64,000 bases of DNA from assembly GCF_030362835.1 (NCBI RefSeq), contig NZ_JAUCGQ010000001.1, forward strand, positions 1,591,461-1,655,460. Reading direction: 5' to 3'. The notes under the pieces were generated by a model. It was not told where the DNA came from, did no database searches, and worked only from the letters and a program-made list of their open reading frames with translations. Position 1 is the first letter of the stretch, and every line of letters starts with the position of its first letter. Both the position numbers and the translations under genes were made by a program. Positions 16,850 through 25,048 of this stretch are shown piece by piece. This DNA comes from Cellulomonas alba (lineage in GTDB: Bacteria > Actinomycetota > Actinomycetes > Actinomycetales > Cellulomonadaceae).

Positions 16850-17796
16850 GGGCGGCCCCCTTTCTCGTCGGGGAACACCCACCGCTGGATCGCCGTCACG
16901 ACCAGCACGATGAGCAGCAGGACGACCGCCATCGCCGAGGCGAGGCCGAACTTGTTGAACGTGAAGGCGAGCTTGACGGTCTTGATGACGAACGTCGTCG
17001 TGCCGTTCGCGCCCTGCGTCATGATGAACGGGATCTCGAAGACCGAGAGCGAGCCGGCGATCGCGAGGATCACGGACAGCCCGATGATGGGCCGGATGCT
17101 CGGCGCGATGATGTACCGGAACTCGTGCCAGCGCGTCGCGCCGTCGAGCTCGGCCGCCTCGTACAGCTCTCCCGAGATCGACTGCATCGCGCCCAGGAAC
17201 AGCACGAAGTTCAGCCCGAGGTAGCGCCAGACGCTGACGCCCGCGAGCGAGACGTTCGCGATGTCCGGGTCGCCGAGCCACAGCGGGTACGGGGCGTGCC
17301 CCACGTGGAACGCGTGCAGCACCGAGTCGAGCGTCCCGCCGGGCTGGAAGAAGAACAGGAAGATCAGCCCGATCGCGACCCCGTTGATCAGGTACGGGAA
17401 GAAGATGACGCCCTTGAAGAAGTTGCGGAACCGGGTCGAGAACGTGAGCAGCGTCGCGAAGTACAGCGCGAGCGCGATCTGCACGAACGACGCCACGAAG
17501 TAGTAGAGGCTGACGAAGAACACCGCGAAGATGTCCTTCCGCGTGAACACCTCGACGTAGTTGTCGAGGCCCACGAAGTCCTTCGTCTTCGACAGCCCGT
17601 CCCAGTCCGTCAGCGAGTACCAGAACATGTTCACGACGGGCACGTACGTGAACACGAGCAGCAGCGCCACGGCGGCGGCCACGAACAGGTAGGGCGTCGC
17701 GGGCCAGCCCCGGCCGGTGCGCCGGCGCCGGCGCGCGGGCGGGGTCGGAGCGGGTTCGAGTGTCGTCGCCCGGGCCGCGTCGGTCACGTCGGTCAT
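16846..17796 (-). CDS. Sugar ABC transporter permease, MalF type
   Basis: The 316-residue membrane protein opens with a basic cytoplasmic tail (PPARRRRRTGRGWPATPYLF). It then has six spans and the EAA loop ELYEAAELDGATRWHEFRYI. It pairs with the MalG-type permease, overlapping it by four bases. The start was set at ATG 17796 (MTDVTDAARAT) because the upstream in-frame codons lie in the hairpin-bearing spacer. The preceding GAGAG is a weak ribosome binding site, which would give less permease than binding protein. Confidence 0.9.
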   Translation of the reverse strand: MTDVTDAARATTLEPAPTPPARRRRRTGRGWPATPYLFVAAAVALLLVFTYVPVVNMFWYSLTDWDGLSKTKDFVGLDNYVEVFTRKDIFAVFFVSLYYFVASFVQIALALYFATLLTFSTRFRNFFKGVIFFPYLINGVAIGLIFLFFFQPGGTLDSVLHAFHVGHAPYPLWLGDPDIANVSLAGVSVWRYLGLNFVLFLGAMQSISGELYEAAELDGATRWHEFRYIIAPSIRPIIGLSVILAIAGSLSVFEIPFIMTQGANGTTTFVIKTVKLAFTFNKFGLASAMAVVLLLIVLVVTAIQRWVFPDEKGGRP

Positions 17797-17847
17797 CGCT
17801 CTCGTCTCTCGGTGGACGCCGCGCTCGGGGGCGTCGTGCGGGCTGGG

Positions 17848-17890
17848 GGTGCGGGGCCTCGACGCCACCTCGAGGTCGAGGCCCCGCACC
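17848..17890 (-). promoter_or_regulatory. Strong hairpin between binding-protein and permease genes
   Basis: A perfect 16-bp inverted repeat (17848-17863 with 17875-17890, arms GGTGCGGGGCCTCGAC and its complement) encloses an 11-nt loop. It lies just after the stop of the binding-protein gene at 17906. In sugar ABC operons such elements partly terminate or stabilise the upstream mRNA, so that binding protein exceeds permease. That role here is inference. Confidence 0.65.
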
Positions 17891-17905
17891 GGTCAGTGGG
17901 ACGGC

Positions 17906-19246
17906 TCAGTCGCCTGCGGCCGCGCGCGCGTCCTTCCACCTCGAGTTCAGGTCGTCGAAGATCTGCTGCAACGACTCCTTGCTCGCGCCGCGCGCCGCGT
18001 CGACGATCCGCTTGCGGTAGTCCGGCGCGTAGAGGCCGATCTCCGCCTGCTTGTCGATGTCGTTGACCAGCGACTCCTTGCCCGGCTCGGCGGGCTTGAG
18101 CTCGAGGTACTTGACGCCGAGCGAGCCGAAGTCCTTGAGCGTCGCAGGGTCCGGGCTCCCCTTCACGGGCGACAGCCCACCCTGGCTCGCGGCGAAGCCC
18201 GACTCGTTGTTGAACCAGTCGATCCACGCGCGGGCCGCGGCCTTGTGCTTCGAGTGGATGTTGATGCCCTGGTTGTAGTCGGGCCCCACGACCGAGTTCC
18301 ACGAGCCGTTCGCCTGCACCGGGAACGGCATGTACCCGATGGTGTCGGCGCCGGTGCCGGCCTTCTCGGCCGCGGCCTGCATCTGGCTGATGGCCCACGA
18401 CCCGAGCACCATCGTGCCGATCTTGCCGGTGGCGATGAGGTCCTTCGACTTCTCCCAGTTCGTGGTCGTCGGGTCGGCCTCGGTGAGCTTGTCCTTGACG
18501 ACGTCGTAGAGCAGCGTGTCGATCACGTTGTGCTCCTGGCCGGCGGCCCAGGGGTCGTCGATCGTGGCGAGCTTGTTCACCGCGTCGGCGTCGCCCGTCA
18601 CGGAGCCGACGTCGCCCTCCCACTGCGTGAGGGGCCAGCCGTCCTTGTAGTTCGTGTACAGCGGCACGGTGTCCGGCTGGGTCGACCTGATCTTCTGCAG
18701 GTCCTGGACGAACTCGTCCGGCGTCTTGGGCAGGTCCGTCAGACCGGCCTTCTGCCACACCGACTTGTTGTAGACGATGCCCTGCGCGTTGACGACGACC
18801 GGGATGCCGTACGTCGTGCCGTCGAACGACTTGCTGCTGATGAACTGGTAGTGCTGCTCGAGGTCCGACTGCTTGCCGAGGGGCTCGAAGAAGTCCGGGA
18901 GCTGCGCCGGCGTGATCGTGTTGATGATGCCGAGCACGTCGCCGTAGTCGTCGGTGTTCATGAGGGTCTTGACCTCGCCCTCGTAGTCCGTGTGGCCCTC
19001 GAACGTCACCTTGACGTCCGGGTACTTGGCCTGGAACTCCTGCGCGTACTTGTCGAACGTGCCGTCCTGGATCAGGTCGGTGCGCCACGTGACGACCTTG
19101 ATCGCGCCGGACGGGGTCTGGCCGGAGCTCGGGCCGGCGGTATCGCCGGCGCTTCCGCCTCCGCTGGAGCACGCGGCGGTGAGGGCGATGACGGCGCCGG
19201 CGGACGCCAGGGCGGCGAGCCGGTTGCGTCGGGCGTGAGGGAACAT
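17906..19246 (-). CDS. Sugar ABC transporter substrate-binding lipoprotein
   Basis: The ATG at 19246 is preceded by GAGAGGATCGACG. Residues 1-26 form a lipoprotein signal with the lipobox ALTAAC, followed by a Ser/Gly linker. The mature 420 residues show the family-1 solute-binding fold (IKVVTWRTD, YGIPVVVNAQGIVYNK, GTMVLGSWAISQM, AARAWIDWFNNE). It is the first gene of the leftward mannoside operon. Given the beta-mannosidase downstream, mannobiose or mannan-derived oligosaccharides are the probable ligands. The divergent ROK gene shares its promoter region. Confidence 0.92.
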   Translation of the reverse strand: MFPHARRNRLAALASAGAVIALTAACSSGGGSAGDTAGPSSGQTPSGAIKVVTWRTDLIQDGTFDKYAQEFQAKYPDVKVTFEGHTDYEGEVKTLMNTDDYGDVLGIINTITPAQLPDFFEPLGKQSDLEQHYQFISSKSFDGTTYGIPVVVNAQGIVYNKSVWQKAGLTDLPKTPDEFVQDLQKIRSTQPDTVPLYTNYKDGWPLTQWEGDVGSVTGDADAVNKLATIDDPWAAGQEHNVIDTLLYDVVKDKLTEADPTTTNWEKSKDLIATGKIGTMVLGSWAISQMQAAAEKAGTGADTIGYMPFPVQANGSWNSVVGPDYNQGINIHSKHKAAARAWIDWFNNESGFAASQGGLSPVKGSPDPATLKDFGSLGVKYLELKPAEPGKESLVNDIDKQAEIGLYAPDYRKRIVDAARGASKESLQQIFDDLNSRWKDARAAAGD

Positions 19247-19305
19247 CGTCGATCCTCTCGATGGCCCGGCACCGCGTCGTGCCGGGGGGATGAAGCTTCC
19301 GATCA

Positions 19306-19334
19306 TTCTTAAGGTACTGAACTAAGTTAGGCAA
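19306..19334 (-). promoter_or_regulatory. Promoter/operator of the mannoside operon
   Basis: An AT-rich island of about 30 bp stands out in GC-rich DNA. Leftward, TTGCCT (19329-19334) and TAAGAA (19306-19311) are 17 bp apart. Between them, CTTAGTTCAGTACCTTAAG has imperfect dyad symmetry (CTTA...TAAG). Similar AT-rich dyads are bound by ROK repressors upstream of sugar operons, and a ROK gene starts 80 bp away. Binding is inferred. Confidence 0.5.
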
Positions 19335-19413
19335 GACCCTCCGGGCGTCGGGTTCTGGAGCGGTGCTCGATCGTTACCCTGTGCCCAGGCCCACCACCCA
19401 CGAAGGACACCGC

Positions 19414-20640
19414 ATGCCACGTCAGAGGCTCGGCACGGACCACCTGAGCAGCCAGGCGGCGATCCTCGACATCATCCGAGCGGCGGGCACGATCTCCCGC
19501 GTCGAGCTCACGCAGCAGTCGAGCTTCTCCGCGCCGACCGTCTCGACCGTCGTCCGCCGGCTGATCGACGAGGGCCTCGTGGTCGAGGTGGGCCACGGCG
19601 AGTCCACCGGCGGCAAGCGACCGACGCTCCTGCAGCTCAACCCCGCGGCGCGGTTCGCGATCGGCGTGCACCTCGACCACGGCGGCATCACATCGGTGCT
19701 GAGCGACCTCGCCGGCACGATCGTCGCCCGCTGGAAGCGCCCCGGCATCGGCTCGCAGGAGCCGCCCGAGGTCGTCGACCGCATCGCGGCGGACATCCGG
19801 GACAACCTCGCGCGCGTCGCCGTGGACCCCGAGCGCGTGATCGGCGTCGGCGTGGTGGCCCCCGGCCCGATCTTCCAGCACACGCGCATGACGCTGACGT
19901 CACCCTTCATGGAGCGCTGGACCGACTTCCCGCTCGCGTCGGCGCTCGAGGACGCGATCGGCCTGCCCGTCCTGCTCGACAACGACGCCACCGCGGCCGC
20001 GCTCGGCGAGTACTGGGCGGGCGCGATCGACGTCCGCTCGACGTTCGCGGCGCTGTACATGGGCTCGGGCCTCGGCGCCGGGATCGTGCTCGACGGCACG
20101 GTGCTGCGGGGCTCGAGCTCGAACGCGGGCGAGGCCGGCCACCTCTGCCTCGACATGAACGGGCCGCAGTGCTGGTGCGGCGCCCGCGGCTGCGCCGAGG
20201 TGCTCGGAGGCCCGCAGCGCGTGGTCGACGCCGCGCACGACGCCGGGCTCGCGCTGACGGGCGGCGACGTCCTGCAGGACTTCGCCGAGGTCGCGCGGGC
20301 CGCGGGGCGCGGCGAGGAGGCGGCGGTCGCGATCCTGCGCGACTCGGCGCGCTACGTCGCCGTGTGCGCGCAGGCGCTCGCCAACGTGCTCGACCTCGAC
20401 CTCGTGGTGCTCACCGGTCCGGCGTTCGCGCTCGCCGGGTCGCTCTACCTGCCGGTCGTCCAGCAGCACCTCGACGCGACGTTCTTCGCGCGCGAGTCGC
20501 ACTCGGTCGAGGTGCTCATCTCGTCGAACGCGCCCGAGGCCGCGGCCATCGGCGCGTGCTCGCTGGTGCTGCAGTCCGAGCTGTCGCCGCGTCGGCCGGG
20601 GCTGCGCGCGGTGGAGGTCGCGCTGGCCGCAGGGAGCTGA
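19414..20640 (+). CDS. ROK-family transcriptional regulator
   Basis: The 408-residue protein has an N-terminal winged helix (AAILDIIRAAGTISRVELTQ, then FSAPTVSTVVRRLIDEGLV). A ROK sugar-kinase-like domain follows, with the metal site CWCGARGCAEV, the DNDATAAALGEYW region and the GSGLGAGIVLDG loop. It is the probable local regulator of the divergent mannoside operon, with a sugar or sugar phosphate as inducer. The ATG at 19414 follows GAAGGACACC; an in-frame ATG at 19363 lacks a ribosome binding site. Xylose- or glucose-responsive roles cannot be excluded from sequence alone. Confidence 0.92.
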   Translation: MPRQRLGTDHLSSQAAILDIIRAAGTISRVELTQQSSFSAPTVSTVVRRLIDEGLVVEVGHGESTGGKRPTLLQLNPAARFAIGVHLDHGGITSVLSDLAGTIVARWKRPGIGSQEPPEVVDRIAADIRDNLARVAVDPERVIGVGVVAPGPIFQHTRMTLTSPFMERWTDFPLASALEDAIGLPVLLDNDATAAALGEYWAGAIDVRSTFAALYMGSGLGAGIVLDGTVLRGSSSNAGEAGHLCLDMNGPQCWCGARGCAEVLGGPQRVVDAAHDAGLALTGGDVLQDFAEVARAAGRGEEAAVAILRDSARYVAVCAQALANVLDLDLVVLTGPAFALAGSLYLPVVQQHLDATFFARESHSVEVLISSNAPEAAAIGACSLVLQSELSPRRPGLRAVEVALAAGS

Positions 20641-20647
20641 GCTCCGC

Positions 20648-21493
20648 TCAGGCGCCGGGCGCCGGCCCGGTCGTGCCGCGCGTGACGAGCTGCGGCAGCG
20701 GCGCGTTGTAGACCGCGGGCTCGCCCGACGCGAGCAGGTTGAGCACGCAGTCCGCGACGCGCGCCCCGACCGCGTGCACGTCCATGCTCATCGCCGACAG
20801 CGCCGGGCTCGACAGCCGGCACAGGGCCGAGTCGTCCCACGCCAGCAACGACACCTCCGCCGGCACGCCCACCTGCATCTCGCGCGCCGTCGCCAGGCCG
20901 CCGACGGCCATCACGTCGTTGTCGTAGACGATCACCGACGGCCGGTTGCCGCGGCCGAGCAGCGCACGCGTGGCGCTCGCGCCCGACTCCTCGCTGTAGT
21001 CGCCCTCGACGACGACGGCCTGCACGCCGCGCGTGGCGCACTCGTCGAGGAACGCCGTGTCGCGCGTGCGGGTGTGCGCGAGGTTCGCGGGCCCGGAGAC
21101 GCGCGCCAGGCGACGGTGCCCGAGCGCGACGAGGTGCCCGACGGCCTCGCGCACGGCGCCCCCGTTGTCGACGAACACGTGCGCGAACCCGAGCTCGCGC
21201 TCCGGACCGCCGACGACCACCGTGGGCAGCCCGAGGCGCTCGAGAACACGCAACCGCTCGTCGTCGACCGTCACGTTCACCACGACCACGGCGGCGACCA
21301 TCTCGTCGCGCGCCCACCGGTCGTACGCACGGATCTCGTCCGCCTGCCCGCGGACCACGTGCAGCAGCAGCGACCGGTTCTCGCGGCCGAGCGTCTCCTC
21401 GATGCCCGCGATGAGCTCCATGAAGAACGGCTCGATCCCGAGCATGCGAGCCGGCCTGGCGAGCACGAGCCCGATCGCGTCCGGGGAGGTCAC
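20648..21493 (-). CDS. LacI-type sensor domain protein without DNA-binding domain
   Basis: The 281-residue protein starts at GTG 21493 (VTSPDAIGLVLARPARMLG) and consists only of the periplasmic-binding-protein-like LacI effector domain: GIEETLGRENRSLLLHVV, LVALGHRRLARVSGP, VIVYDNDVMAVGGLA, VSLLAWDDSALCRL. There is no helix-turn-helix, and none is encoded in any frame upstream. A TACGCT -10 element six nt before the GTG suggests a leaderless mRNA starting exactly here, so the short form is not a start error. It is convergent with the ROK gene, 7 bp away. It may modulate a regulator by heterodimerising, or sense sugar independently. Confidence 0.85.
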   Translation of the reverse strand: MTSPDAIGLVLARPARMLGIEPFFMELIAGIEETLGRENRSLLLHVVRGQADEIRAYDRWARDEMVAAVVVVNVTVDDERLRVLERLGLPTVVVGGPERELGFAHVFVDNGGAVREAVGHLVALGHRRLARVSGPANLAHTRTRDTAFLDECATRGVQAVVVEGDYSEESGASATRALLGRGNRPSVIVYDNDVMAVGGLATAREMQVGVPAEVSLLAWDDSALCRLSSPALSAMSMDVHAVGARVADCVLNLLASGEPAVYNAPLPQLVTRGTTGPAPGA

Positions 21494-21605
21494 GGCGTCA
21501 GCGTAGAGCGCGCACACGGGCGAACGGGGCGTCCGACCCGCCCACCGCGCACCTCGGCGGCCCGCGGAGCATGCTCGTCACGACCCCTACCGACCGGAGG
21601 CGACC

Positions 21606-22025
21606 GTGACCGCCTGGACCGCTGACGAGCTCGACGAGATCGAAGAGACCGAAGAGCTCGACATCGCGTCGTTCCGTCCCGACGGCACCACCCGGCCGCC
21701 GGTGACGATCTGGGTGGTGCGGGTGGACGACGGCGTCTACGTGCGGTCGGCGTACGGACCCGAGAACGGCTGGTTCCGTCGGGCGCTCGCGTCGGGCGCC
21801 GGCCACGTGAGCGTCGGCTCGATCGAGAAGGACGTGACGTTCGAGGAACCCGTGGCGGACGCTGGCCGGATCGACGCGGCCTACCACACGAAGTACGACG
21901 AGCACGGCCCGGAGATCGTGGGCACGGTCGTCGGCGCACAGGCGGCGACGGTGACGGTGCGGCTCGTGCCGCGCGACCAGCACCCGACGAAGCCCGGCTC
22001 GTTTCCCGAGGAGACCCCGCGATGA
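21606..22025 (+). CDS. DUF2255 family protein
   Basis: The GTG at 21606 follows CCGGAGGCGACC. The 139-residue protein carries the DUF2255 pattern: IWVVRVDDGVYVRSAYG, GWFRRALASGAGHVSVG, DAAYHTKYDEHG. The fold resembles small split-barrel redox proteins, but no function is established. Its stop overlaps the start of the aldo/keto reductase (ATGA), so the two are translationally coupled and may act on the same substrate. Confidence 0.85.
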   Translation: MTAWTADELDEIEETEELDIASFRPDGTTRPPVTIWVVRVDDGVYVRSAYGPENGWFRRALASGAGHVSVGSIEKDVTFEEPVADAGRIDAAYHTKYDEHGPEIVGTVVGAQAATVTVRLVPRDQHPTKPGSFPEETPR

Positions 22026-22915
22026 CCACCGTCCCGCTGCTGACGCTCAACAACGGCCTCGAGATGCCCGCGCTCGGCCTCGGCGTGTTCCAGAGCCCGC
22101 CCGACGAGACCGCGCAGGCCGTCGAGTCCGCGCTGCGCGTCGGCTACCGCCACATCGACACCGCCGCCGCGTACGAAAACGAGCGCCAGGTGGGCGAGGG
22201 CCTGCGCCGCTCGGGCGTCGACCGCGACGAGGTGTTCCTCGAGACCAAGGTCTGGGTGTCCGACTACGGCTACACGCAGACGCTGCACGCGTTCGACAAG
22301 GCGACGGGCAAGCTCGGCGTCGACCGCATCGACCTGCTGATCCTCCACCAGCCGGCGCCCGACCGATGGGCCAAGACGGTCGACGCGTACCACGCGCTGG
22401 AGCGGCTGTTCTACGACGGCGCGGTGCACGCGATCGGCGTCAGCAACTTCACGCCGCACCACCTCGACGACCTGCTGCGCGAGTCCGACGTCGTGCCCGC
22501 GGTGAACCAGGTCGAGCTCCACCCGTACTTCGCGCAGCGCGAGCTCCAGGCGGTCGACGCGACGCACGGCATCGTCACGCAGGCGTGGTCGCCGATCGGC
22601 GGCATCACGTTCTATCCCGGCTGGGGCGACTACGGCCGGCGCATCCTCGACGACCCGACGCTCACCGCGATCGCGGCGGCGCACGGCCGGACGGCCGCGC
22701 AGGTGATGCTCCGCTGGCACCTCCAGCAGGGCCGCTCGGCGATCCCGAAGTCCGTGAACCCCGCGCGCATCGCGGAGAACTTCGACGTCTTCGGGTTCGA
22801 GCTGACGCCCGACGAGCTCGACGCGATCGACGCGCTCGACACCGGCACCCGCGGCGGCCCGGACCCCGACGTCCCGCGACCCGACATCTTCGACCGCGCG
22901 ATCCCTGAAGCCTGA
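22022..22915 (+). CDS. Aldo/keto reductase
   Basis: This 297-residue protein has the AKR barrel with catalytic tetrad Asp46, Tyr51 (IDTAAAYENE), Lys76 (LETKVW) and His109 (LLILHQPAP). The NADPH-binding C-terminal part reads IPKSVNPARIAENFDVF. It resembles the 2,5-diketo-gluconate reductase/AKR5 type used for small aldehydes and keto acids; the true substrate is unknown. It is coupled to the upstream DUF2255 gene by a four-base overlap. Confidence 0.92.
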   Translation: MTTVPLLTLNNGLEMPALGLGVFQSPPDETAQAVESALRVGYRHIDTAAAYENERQVGEGLRRSGVDRDEVFLETKVWVSDYGYTQTLHAFDKATGKLGVDRIDLLILHQPAPDRWAKTVDAYHALERLFYDGAVHAIGVSNFTPHHLDDLLRESDVVPAVNQVELHPYFAQRELQAVDATHGIVTQAWSPIGGITFYPGWGDYGRRILDDPTLTAIAAAHGRTAAQVMLRWHLQQGRSAIPKSVNPARIAENFDVFGFELTPDELDAIDALDTGTRGGPDPDVPRPDIFDRAIPEA

Positions 22916-23005
22916 GCCCCTCGACGTCTACGATCCGGCCCAGCGCCGAGAGCGCGCGGCGTCGGCGCGGGAGCCGACGGACCATGAGCGGAGGGCTGGG
23001 CCACG

Positions 23006-23239
23006 ATGGACTCACGACCGGCGGCGGACCGCGCGTTCGACGCGGCGAGTCGGTTGAAGCTCGGCAGCTGGGAGGCCGTCGAGTCCGTCGCGGTCCTCGC
23101 GGCGACCCACCCGGAGCGGCCCGAGAGCCGGCCGCTCCTGGCCGCCGCGCAGGACGCGGCGACGCAGCTGAAGGCGGGCACCTGGGAGAGCGTGCGCGCT
23201 CTCGCGTGGCTCGGGAGGGCCGCAGCCGCGGTCGGGTAG
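23006..23239 (+). CDS. Small protein with an internal duplication, 77 aa
   Basis: The ATG at 23006 lies about 12 nt after GGAGGG. The protein contains two copies of a 21-residue helical motif, DAASRLKLGSWEAVESVAVLA (split as DAASRLKLGS and WEAVESVAVLA) and DAATQLKAGTWESVRALAWLG (DAATQLKAGT and WESVRALAWLG), at about residues 12-32 and 48-68. Each has LK-G-WE-V. The conserved repeat supports a real gene. No family or function is recognised. No membrane segment is present. Confidence 0.6.
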   Translation: MDSRPAADRAFDAASRLKLGSWEAVESVAVLAATHPERPESRPLLAAAQDAATQLKAGTWESVRALAWLGRAAAAVG

Positions 23240-23270
23240 CGACTCGGCACCGAGCGGCGGCAGGCTCCTG

Positions 23271-24956
23271 TCACCGCAGCCGGCGGTGGCCCGGTCGCAC
23301 GACGCGCAGCCAGCGGTAGCCGTACCCGTCGAGGTCGACGGTGACGCGACCGCGGCCGTCCGGCGCGCACTCGCCCGGCCCGAGCAGGTCGACGAGCCGC
23401 ACGTCGGCGTCCGCGTCCTCGAGCTGGAGCGGCACGCTCTGCGCGTCGGGCGCGAGGTTGTGCACCGTGACGATCTCGCCGTCGTCCCACCGCGACCGCA
23501 GCGCCAGCACCGAGCTGACGGGCTGGTCGAGCACCTCGACGCGCGTGTCCCAGGCGAGCTCGGGGCACTCACGGAACCGGCGGATCAGCAGCTGGATGAA
23601 CCGGAGCAGCGACCCGGGGTCGTCGCGCTGCGCGTCGACGTTGACGTGCTCCGGTCCGTAGCCGTCCTCGGTCAGCGGCGCGACCAGCCGCGAGCGGGGG
23701 GCGTCCGAGAAGCCGCCGTTGCGTCGGGCCGCCCACTGCATGGGCGTCCGCACCGCCATCCGGCCGGGGACCGCGAGGTTCTCCCCCATGCCGATCTCCT
23801 CGCCGTAGAACAGCACGGGCGCGCCGGGCATGGCGAAGAGCAGCGAGTACGCCATCCGCAGCCGCCGCGGGTCGCCGTCGAGCATCGGCGGCAGCCGCCG
23901 CCGCAGACCGCGCCCGTACAGCTGCATGTCGGGATCGGGCCCGAACGCCGCGAACACCTCGGCGCGCTCGTCGTCGCTGAGCTTGTCCAGCGTCAGCTCG
24001 TCGTGGTTGCGCAGGAACGTCGCCCACTGCGCGTCGCGCGGGATGCGGGGCCGCCGCTCGAGCGTCGCCGCGAGGGGCTGCGCATCCTGCCGCGCGAACG
24101 CGAGGTACGTCGCCTGCATCAGGTTGAAGTCGAACTGCACGTTCAGCTCGTCGCCGTCCCGCTCGGGCGGCCCGCCGAAGAACTCGACCTGCTGGTCGTA
24201 CGGCAGGTTCACCTCACCGAGCAGGATCCCGTCGCCGATGCGGCGCGTCAGGAACGAGCGGAGCTCGACGAGGAAGTCGTGCCGGTGCTCGACGTCGTCG
24301 CCCGGCCAGTTCGCGGCGTCCGCCAGGAAGAACGGCACCGCGTCGACACGGAACCCGTTGACCCCGACGGCCGACCAGAACCCGATGACCTTCGCCAGCT
24401 CGTCACGCACTCGCGGGTTCGCCGTGTTGAGATCGGGCTGCTGACGGTAGAAGTGATGCCGGTACCAGAGCTGCGCCTTGTCGTCGAAGCTCCAGATGCC
24501 GTCCTCCTTGTCGGGGAACACCACCTGGCTCTTGTCCTGCGGCGGCTCCTTCTCGCTCCACACGTAGAAGTCGCGGTACGGGCTGCTCGGGCTGCTGCGC
24601 GCCGACCGGAACCACGGGTGCTTGTCGGACGTGTGGTTGACGACGAGGTCGACGATGACGCGGATGCCGCGGTCGCGCGCCGTGCGGATCAGCGCGACGA
24701 GGTCGCCCGCGTTCCCCGAGCGCGGGTCGACGCCGTAGAAGTCGGTGATGTCGTACCCGTCGTCGACGCCGCCCGCCGGGTAGAAGGGCATCAGCCACAG
24801 GCACGTGACGCCGAGGTCGGACAGGTGGTCGATCCGCTGGATCAGCCCCTCGAGGTCGCCGACACCGTCGCCGTCCCAGTCCATGTACATGTCGACGTCG
24901 ACGCAGTAGAAGACCGCGTCCTTCCACCACAGGTCACCGGTGTCGCGTATCCGCAT
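23271..24956 (-). CDS. GH13 alpha-amylase family protein, trehalose-synthase-like
   Basis: The 561-residue enzyme has the GH13 conserved regions: VDLVVNHTS, GFRVDAVPF with nucleophile Asp205, LLGEVNLP with Glu248, and FLRNHDELT with Asp319. WWKDAVFYCVDVDMYMDWDG and the DKHPWF loop resemble trehalose synthase (maltose alpha-glucosyltransferase), although true TreS proteins usually start VIYE. It probably acts on maltose, trehalose or short maltooligosaccharides in the cytoplasm, since no signal peptide is present. It is divergent from the SDR gene and stands alone. Confidence 0.88.
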   Translation of the reverse strand: MRIRDTGDLWWKDAVFYCVDVDMYMDWDGDGVGDLEGLIQRIDHLSDLGVTCLWLMPFYPAGGVDDGYDITDFYGVDPRSGNAGDLVALIRTARDRGIRVIVDLVVNHTSDKHPWFRSARSSPSSPYRDFYVWSEKEPPQDKSQVVFPDKEDGIWSFDDKAQLWYRHHFYRQQPDLNTANPRVRDELAKVIGFWSAVGVNGFRVDAVPFFLADAANWPGDDVEHRHDFLVELRSFLTRRIGDGILLGEVNLPYDQQVEFFGGPPERDGDELNVQFDFNLMQATYLAFARQDAQPLAATLERRPRIPRDAQWATFLRNHDELTLDKLSDDERAEVFAAFGPDPDMQLYGRGLRRRLPPMLDGDPRRLRMAYSLLFAMPGAPVLFYGEEIGMGENLAVPGRMAVRTPMQWAARRNGGFSDAPRSRLVAPLTEDGYGPEHVNVDAQRDDPGSLLRFIQLLIRRFRECPELAWDTRVEVLDQPVSSVLALRSRWDDGEIVTVHNLAPDAQSVPLQLEDADADVRLVDLLGPGECAPDGRGRVTVDLDGYGYRWLRVVRPGHRRLR

Positions 24957-25048
24957 CCCCCGTTGCTACCAAGGTGGACGCCTGTCCGCCTGCCGAGCGG
25001 GCATCGGTCCCCCTCGCGCGAGCCGAGTCGCTCGGACACGATCGAGGC

